Below are positions 15,160 to 19,416 of a stretch of 19,416 nt of DNA, piece after piece; the first letter of the stretch is position 1; every line of letters starts with the position of its first letter. The DNA lies in assembly GCA_029548025.1 (NCBI GenBank), contig JAKPOE010000077.1, forward strand, positions 1-19,416. Direction: 5' to 3'. Under the pieces are notes generated by a model. It saw nothing but the letters and a program-made list of their open reading frames with translations, had not been told where the DNA came from and did not search any database. Source of the DNA: Spirochaetota bacterium. GTDB lineage: Bacteria; Spirochaetota; UBA4802; UB4802. The translations under genes were made by a program, and so were the position numbers.

Positions 15160-16116
15160 ATGAGTATACTTATCATTGCAGATATTAAAAACAACCAGAT
15201 AAATCCAGCAACTGCAGAATTATTTACCGCTGCCAATATAATAGCAAAGGATATAACTACACCTGTCTATTTGCTTATTCCATGCAATGATGCAAAAATT
15301 ACCAGTAACTATCGCCCGGATGTTACAACAATAGTAATTGGCATGGGCATCTATCATTATAACGCACCAGGGTTAAGTAAAGCAATTGCATCGATAGCTC
15401 ATGACATTGAGGCACATTACATCATTGGATTGCATACACCGTTTACCATTGATTTTTTGCCATCAGTAAGCATTGAATATAACGCACACTGTGTAACGCA
15501 GGTACACACCATAGAATATGATGAGCATCTCACATTGGCACGAGGAAGCTACTCTGGTAAATTAGACCAGTTTGTTTCTATAGTTGATGATAAACCTGTT
15601 GTTGCAAGTATTACACCAGGAAGCTTTGACGAGTATGGTGCAAAAGACGCTGACGATTTAATTAATAAAGTAATTGAAATCAACATAGATACTGCTATAA
15701 AACAATGGTGTACATTTATAATAAGTGAGAATAAAGATTCATCATTAGATGAAGCCGATATTATTATTGGTGTGGGGAAAGGTATTGGATCAAAGGATAA
15801 TTTGACATTGATTTATAATTTTGCAAAATTTTTCCCACACAGTGCCGTAGCTGGTTCACGTATTGTGTGCGACTACGGTTGGTTGCCATATAGCAAACAG
15901 GTTGGCATTACGGGAAAAAGCATATCACCAAAGGTTTATATTGCATGTGCAATATCAGGATCTTCGCAGCATATTGCAGGAATTAAAGGAGCAAAAACAA
16001 TAATTGCCATTAATAAAGACCCCTATGCTCCCATTTTTAATGTTTCACACTATGGTATTGTTGAGGATATTTTTACATTTATACCACAATTTTTAGAATA
16101 TATTCAACGATTATAA
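15160..16116 (+). CDS. etfA: Electron transfer flavoprotein alpha subunit
   Basis: A 318-residue ETF alpha subunit starting 3 bases after the etfB stop. The N-terminal domain is diverged. The C-terminal FAD domain is clear: IIIGVGKGIGSKDN (201-214), AGSRIVCDYGWLPYSKQVGITGK (231-253), SPKVYIACAISGSSQHIAGIKG (256-277) and IIAINKDPYAPIFNVSHYGIVEDIF (281-305). All the usual FAD contacts (the Ser-Arg pair, QVG-TGK, SGSSQH, NKD) are present, so it should bind FAD. GGAG lies 11 bases before the ATG, within the end of etfB. No intrinsic terminator is visible after the stop. The neighbour across the divergent promoter region is an acyl-CoA dehydrogenase operon, its likely electron donor. Confidence 0.94.
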   Translation: MSILIIADIKNNQINPATAELFTAANIIAKDITTPVYLLIPCNDAKITSNYRPDVTTIVIGMGIYHYNAPGLSKAIASIAHDIEAHYIIGLHTPFTIDFLPSVSIEYNAHCVTQVHTIEYDEHLTLARGSYSGKLDQFVSIVDDKPVVASITPGSFDEYGAKDADDLINKVIEINIDTAIKQWCTFIISENKDSSLDEADIIIGVGKGIGSKDNLTLIYNFAKFFPHSAVAGSRIVCDYGWLPYSKQVGITGKSISPKVYIACAISGSSQHIAGIKGAKTIIAINKDPYAPIFNVSHYGIVEDIFTFIPQFLEYIQRL

Positions 16117-16131
16117 ATAATCATAATACGC

Positions 16132-16161
16132 TTGACAAAAGAATAATTGAAAATTTCTAAT
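16132..16161 (+). promoter_or_regulatory. Candidate promoter of plsC
   Basis: A perfect TTGACA (16132-16137) and TCTAAT (16156-16161, 5/6) are separated by 18 bases. The leader would be about 125 bases. Confidence 0.45.
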
Positions 16162-16211
16162 AAAACAATTATATTGTGTGATAGAATAAATTACATTTTT
16201 TTCTTAATCAT

Positions 16212-16239
16212 AAATTCATGATAAATTAATTATGAATTT
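16212..16239 (+). repeat. Inverted repeat in the plsC leader
   Basis: AAATTCAT (16212-16219) pairs with ATGAATTT (16232-16239) across a 12-base AT-rich loop. It lies between the candidate promoter and plsC. It is AT-rich and could be an operator or a weak stem; no function can be assigned. Confidence 0.35.
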
Positions 16240-16293
16240 TGAAATTGATTATTACAATCATTACAAATATTTTCACGGGAGATATCATACAGT

Positions 16294-17052
16294 ATGAAAG
16301 GGAAAATAATAACATCTCTATTTTTTACATTTGTAGCTATAACTTCGCTGATTTTTTTTATTATTGCTGTCATTATCCGGATTATGACCTACCCTTTTGA
16401 TAAAAGGTTGCGTTTACTTCATCTTTTTACCTGTTTCTGGGGTTCACTCTATACCTATGTTATGCCACCATGGAAAATTACTGTACAGGGAAGAAATAAG
16501 ATCAAAAATAGTAAACCGTATATCATTATTTCCAATCATCAGTCACAGCTTGACATATTAGTTGCATTCAGATTATATAAACATTTTAAATGGGTGTCAA
16601 AAGCAGAAATATTTAAGGTTCCGGTTATAGGCTGGAATATGGTATTGAACTGATATATCAAACTGGTGCGAGGCGATAAAAAAAGTATAGCACAGATGAT
16701 GGATGAGTGTGAGATGCATTTAAAAGAAGGTAGTTCGGTGTATATATTCCCCGAAGGCTCACGTTCGCCGGATGGTCATTTAAAACAATTTAAGTTGGGA
16801 GCATTTCTGTTAGCAAAAAAGTTGAATCTTCCCATAATGCCCATTATCATAGAAGGTACACGATTTGCCCTTCCTAAATATAGTATCGACTATCATGGAA
16901 AACATCCTATAATATTACGGGTACTTGATGAAATAACACCGGAAAAATTTAAAAACATGAGTGTAGAGGAGCTGATAGATTATACATGGAACTATATGAA
17001 TGCTGAGTTAAAAAAATTGAGGATTGAGATGTATGGCAGTGATTCAATCTGA
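16294..17052 (+). pseudogene. plsC: 1-acyl-sn-glycerol-3-phosphate acyltransferase interrupted by one in-frame TGA
   Basis: The family acylates lysophosphatidic acid to phosphatidic acid at the inner membrane. The frame runs 119 codons, meets TGA at 16651-16653 (codon 120), then continues in the same frame for 132 codons to a second TGA (17050-17052). Before the break there is an N-terminal membrane segment (about 8-32), NHQSQLD (81-87, the HX4D catalytic pair H82/D87) and KVPVIGW. After it come YIKLVRGDK, FPEGSRSPDG (152-161), FKLGAFLLAKK and LPIMPIIIEGT. So all four acyltransferase motifs survive, split between the two halves. By comparison with E. coli PlsC (WLTGNLLIDR) the TGA stands at a conserved glycine, where GGA to TGA is a single change. 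The second half lacks a good start; GTG at 16666 has no ribosome site. Recent nonsense mutation, sequence error or readthrough are all possible. Confidence 0.85.
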
Positions 17053-17140
17053 GAATAATTATACTTTAAATTAGCTTGCACTATTGATGTATATCCTGTA
17101 GAGTAAGAACATATACCATTATTACAGTGAGGTTGTATCA

Positions 17141-17986
17141 ATGTCTCAACCTGATGATTTTACCTTAGATGACGATTTATTTAAATTGGATGATGAGATA
17201 GATATACAGGACAATATACCCGAGAATAAACCTGAAGCAAACAACAATACGGTGTTGGATTCGGGAAAAGATTATGGCGATAGTTCCCGTAAACGGTCAT
17301 CCAGAGATTTCCAGCCTGACATGGATGCACTGCTCATCACAGCACAGTCTTCAATGATTATTGAAGGAATGAAAAAATATACTGAACGAGATTTTTCTTC
17401 AAATAATCTCCCCATTTATTTAGAAGCATTAAACGGCGTTAATCTTTATATAAAAATACTAGACCGTAATCCAAAAAATTATCATAAATTAAAATCAGTG
17501 ATAAATGCTGATCAGGATTGTCAGGAGGTTGAAAAGATTGCATTTGATTTATACAAAAAAATGTTTGGTACTGTGCCTGAATCAGATCAGGAAAAACTGG
17601 TTGCATTTGAAAAGTTTTCATCATTATTTAAGGATGCAGTCAACAGAGCAACTATCAATGCTTCCATGAAAGAAATAAAAAAATACTTTTTATTGTCAGG
17701 GGGGCTTGATGAAATCAAAGTTTCAAAGCTTATAGCCCAAAACGATGAAGAGCTTGCAAAAGATATTTCAAATTTACAGCGATATATTGCCATGGGATTG
17801 GCCTATATTGAAAAAGGGAATATTGAAATAATTAAAGGATTAAAAGGAAGAGATCTAAACAATTATATTATACGTGGTTCCCAACTGTTGACATTTTACT
17901 TTAAAAAAATCAATAATGACCGCCTTGCGGATTACTATTCGAGGATCAATTCTATTTATAGCAAATATTTTGTTATAAAAGATTAA
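17141..17986 (+). CDS. Unrecognised acidic, helix-rich protein
   Basis: A 281-residue protein I cannot place in a family. The first 60 residues are strongly acidic and low in complexity (DDFTLDDDLFKLDDEIDIQD), then polar and basic (SRKRSSRDFQ), so probably disordered. Residues about 60-281 look all-helical, with regular Leu/Ile/Lys spacing and no signal peptide, membrane segment or catalytic motif. One stretch is AMGLAYIEKGNIEIIKGLKGRDLNNYI. It is likely a cytoplasmic or peripheral scaffold or partner protein, but that is a guess. A GAGG site lies 8 bases before the ATG. A weak promoter pair (TTGCAC 17076-17081, TAGAGT 17099-17104) lies in the 88-base gap after plsC, so it may have its own transcript. 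It converges with hemW; the 146-base gap has no clear terminator. Confidence 0.75.
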   Translation: MSQPDDFTLDDDLFKLDDEIDIQDNIPENKPEANNNTVLDSGKDYGDSSRKRSSRDFQPDMDALLITAQSSMIIEGMKKYTERDFSSNNLPIYLEALNGVNLYIKILDRNPKNYHKLKSVINADQDCQEVEKIAFDLYKKMFGTVPESDQEKLVAFEKFSSLFKDAVNRATINASMKEIKKYFLLSGGLDEIKVSKLIAQNDEELAKDISNLQRYIAMGLAYIEKGNIEIIKGLKGRDLNNYIIRGSQLLTFYFKKINNDRLADYYSRINSIYSKYFVIKD

Positions 17987-18132
17987 TACTCCCATCTTTT
18001 TTACTTGATATAGTGTAAATAATATTAAGCTTAGATAAGCAGAACAACCTTTTTTTAGTGCATTGATTTGCCGACACATATTACTATGGCAATACATATT
18101 TTTAATTTTTTCAATCAATCATCATTCAATTG

Positions 18133-19284
18133 CTATGATACACTGCTTGCTAATTCAAGCAGTATTGTATCCAGCATGAACATCCCCTCATCCGTGCATT
18201 GAATGCAGATATCACCATCACAGGTTTGCATGATTAATAATGATTTATCAATTAAACGATGTATTGACTGGTAAAATGATTCAGCCGGCAGGTACCCTGT
18301 TTTGTTACGCATGTCATTGATCATAAATCCCTGTTTTAACCTGAGCTTATTCATACAATATTCAAGGACGCTGTCCGGTTGTGTGCGTATATCCTCCGTA
18401 CGGCTTGCAATTGCATCGTTCATGTAGTCATCAATGGTACCATTGTAATAGCGTTTGTTGTTATAAAATGAATGTGCACCGCTACCAAAACCAATATAGC
18501 TTTCAAAATTCCAGTATTTTAGATTATGTTTTGACTCGTATCCCGGGATTGAAAAATTGGAAATTTCATAATGGTTGTAGCCTGATGCCACCAGCGCATC
18601 GATTGTTTTTTGAAACATGATTCGCTGAAAATTTGCATATTGCAGGGGATTTTTTGTGCGTAAGCGCAAAGGTGTATTTGTTTCATACGTCAGCATATAT
18701 GCAGAGATATGTTTGGGATTACACTGAATGATACTGTTGAGCATTGAACGATAGTTAGTTACCGACTGAACGGGAATGCCGGCAATAATATCAATGCATG
18801 GTATAATGTCAGGAATAGTGCAAAATTCCTGTATTTCTTCCATGGTGCAAAGCATTGACTTTCTTCCAATATACTTATGTGCTCTGGTATCAAGTGTTTG
18901 TACTCCCAATATAAATCTATTAAAGCCTATGTGCGATAGTTGTTGTATATAATTTTTGGAATAGTCATCGGGATTACATTCCAAAGTAATCTCAACCTCA
19001 GAGGCAATTGCATAATAATCATGCAGTACAGTAAGCAAGACATTGTAATCACTGCATTGCAGCAGCGACGGAGTACCCCCTCCAATATATATGGTATCTA
19101 CCAGATAATTGTTTAGTTCAGATGAATAATGAATGATTTCGGATACCAGTGCATTGATGTATGCATGTTTGATTTGTTGAAAATTGCTATGTGATGGATT
19201 GCACGGTATGGAATAGAAATCGCAGTAATCACATTTCTTAGTATTGCAGAATGGAATATGAATATATATGCCAGAATGTATCAT
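18133..19284 (-). CDS. hemW: HemW-type radical SAM protein (heme chaperone, formerly HemN-like oxidase)
   Basis: A 383-residue radical SAM protein of the HemW branch. The start GIYIHIPFCNTKKCDYCDFYS has cluster cysteines C13, C18 and C21. IGGGTPSLL (67-75) binds SAM, ECNPDD and GVQTLD follow, and YEISNFS, HNLKYWN and GFGSGAHSFY are the HemW C-terminal signatures. Known HemW proteins bind heme and deliver it; they are not coproporphyrinogen oxidases. The cysteine spacing is CX4CX2C, while the family norm is CX3CX2C. The codons confirm it (TGC AAT ACT AAG AAA TGT). The ATG overlaps the TGA of the upstream gene (ATGA) and lacks a good ribosome site, so translation is probably coupled. Length is normal for HemW. 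Confidence 0.92.
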   Translation of the reverse strand: MIHSGIYIHIPFCNTKKCDYCDFYSIPCNPSHSNFQQIKHAYINALVSEIIHYSSELNNYLVDTIYIGGGTPSLLQCSDYNVLLTVLHDYYAIASEVEITLECNPDDYSKNYIQQLSHIGFNRFILGVQTLDTRAHKYIGRKSMLCTMEEIQEFCTIPDIIPCIDIIAGIPVQSVTNYRSMLNSIIQCNPKHISAYMLTYETNTPLRLRTKNPLQYANFQRIMFQKTIDALVASGYNHYEISNFSIPGYESKHNLKYWNFESYIGFGSGAHSFYNNKRYYNGTIDDYMNDAIASRTEDIRTQPDSVLEYCMNKLRLKQGFMINDMRNKTGYLPAESFYQSIHRLIDKSLLIMQTCDGDICIQCTDEGMFMLDTILLELASSVS

Positions 19285-19416
19285 TTATCAATCATTAAAC
19301 AGGGATGAGATGATTTTGGTGTAAATTCACCACTCAGGCAAAGCGCCATCTGGTGCAATGATTCATGAGTATCTGAAAAAGACATTAAAAGAGGATACTC
19401 GCCAAATTCTTTTAGA
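19281..19416 (-). CDS. 3' end of an unidentified gene upstream of hemW (partial)
   Basis: The minus strand is open from the window edge to a TGA at 19281-19283 and encodes at least 44 residues, starting LKEFGEYPLLMSFSDTHESL and ending PKSSHPCLMIDK. The stop overlaps the hemW start by four bases (ATGA), the classic sign of a coupled operon. The length without stops, the overlap and the absence of a hemW ribosome site support a real gene. The fragment is too short for me to recognise the family. It uses TGA as a true stop, which matters for reading the plsC interruption. Confidence 0.7.
   Translation of the reverse strand, partial: LKEFGEYPLLMSFSDTHESLHQMALCLSGEFTPKSSHPCLMIDK

Noticed and set aside
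16645..16690. Selenocysteine or general UGA recoding at the TGA inside plsC
   Set aside because: No SECIS-like hairpin is visible just after the TGA. The site matches a glycine in the family. No other gene in the window has an internal TGA, and the partial gene at 19281 ends with TGA as a normal stop.
18035..18110. Intrinsic terminator between the acidic protein gene and hemW
   Set aside because: Only short stems (GCTT/AAGC, TTGCC/GGCAA) with poorly placed T runs; not convincing.

Overview
The window is chromosomal DNA of an AT-rich bacterium. It carries housekeeping genes (hemW, a tRNA-Thr, an rsmG-type methyltransferase, a cold-shock protein) and genes for aerobic or microaerobic lipid metabolism: type II NADH dehydrogenase, two ETF beta subunits, ETF alpha and an acyl-CoA dehydrogenase. 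The N-terminally anchored LysM-M23 peptidase and the HemW and ETF types suggest a Gram-negative-like organism. A spirochaete-like lineage is possible, but the sequence alone does not fix the phylum. Stops are TAA or TAG almost everywhere. TGA occurs only as the stop of the partial gene at the right edge and in plsC.

Left edge (1-563): the 5' end of an ETF beta gene with GC-rich codon use, a GC-rich noncoding patch and a tRNA-Thr(CGU). Composition changes sharply at the tRNA, and everything to its right is AT-rich. 573-4984: a type II NADH dehydrogenase (minus strand), then a plus-strand pair made of a LysM-M23 peptidase and an unusual fusion of RsmG with a SPOUT (TrmH/SpoU) rRNA/tRNA methyltransferase. 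The junction of this pair is a perfect 8-bp hairpin covering the stop and the start codon.

4971-8450: a minus-strand pair, a DUF819 membrane protein followed by a PLP enzyme of the sphingosine-1-phosphate lyase type. It is divergent from a TetR gene. Two operator-like palindromes exactly 20 bp apart occupy the promoter of the pair, so the TetR probably represses it. 8427-10020: a bidirectional terminator, a cold-shock protein gene with a long leader, an AT-rich gap and a solitary ParA-type ATPase.

10024-16116: a lipid-oxidation locus. On the minus strand lie a histidine-phosphatase-fold protein, an ACAD10/11-type acyl-CoA dehydrogenase and an overlapping TetR gene, followed by a repeat-filled gap and an APH-fold kinase. 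On the plus strand lie etfB and etfA. A perfect 26-bp palindrome sits exactly between the two divergent -35 boxes. The kinase and dehydrogenase resemble the LvaA/LvaC pair that isomerises 4-hydroxyacyl-CoAs through a phosphorylated intermediate, and ETF would accept electrons from the dehydrogenase.

16117-19416: a plsC acyltransferase gene interrupted by one in-frame TGA at a conserved glycine position, an unrecognised acidic helical protein, and hemW with an atypical CX4CX2C cluster motif. hemW overlaps by four bases an upstream gene that runs off the window.
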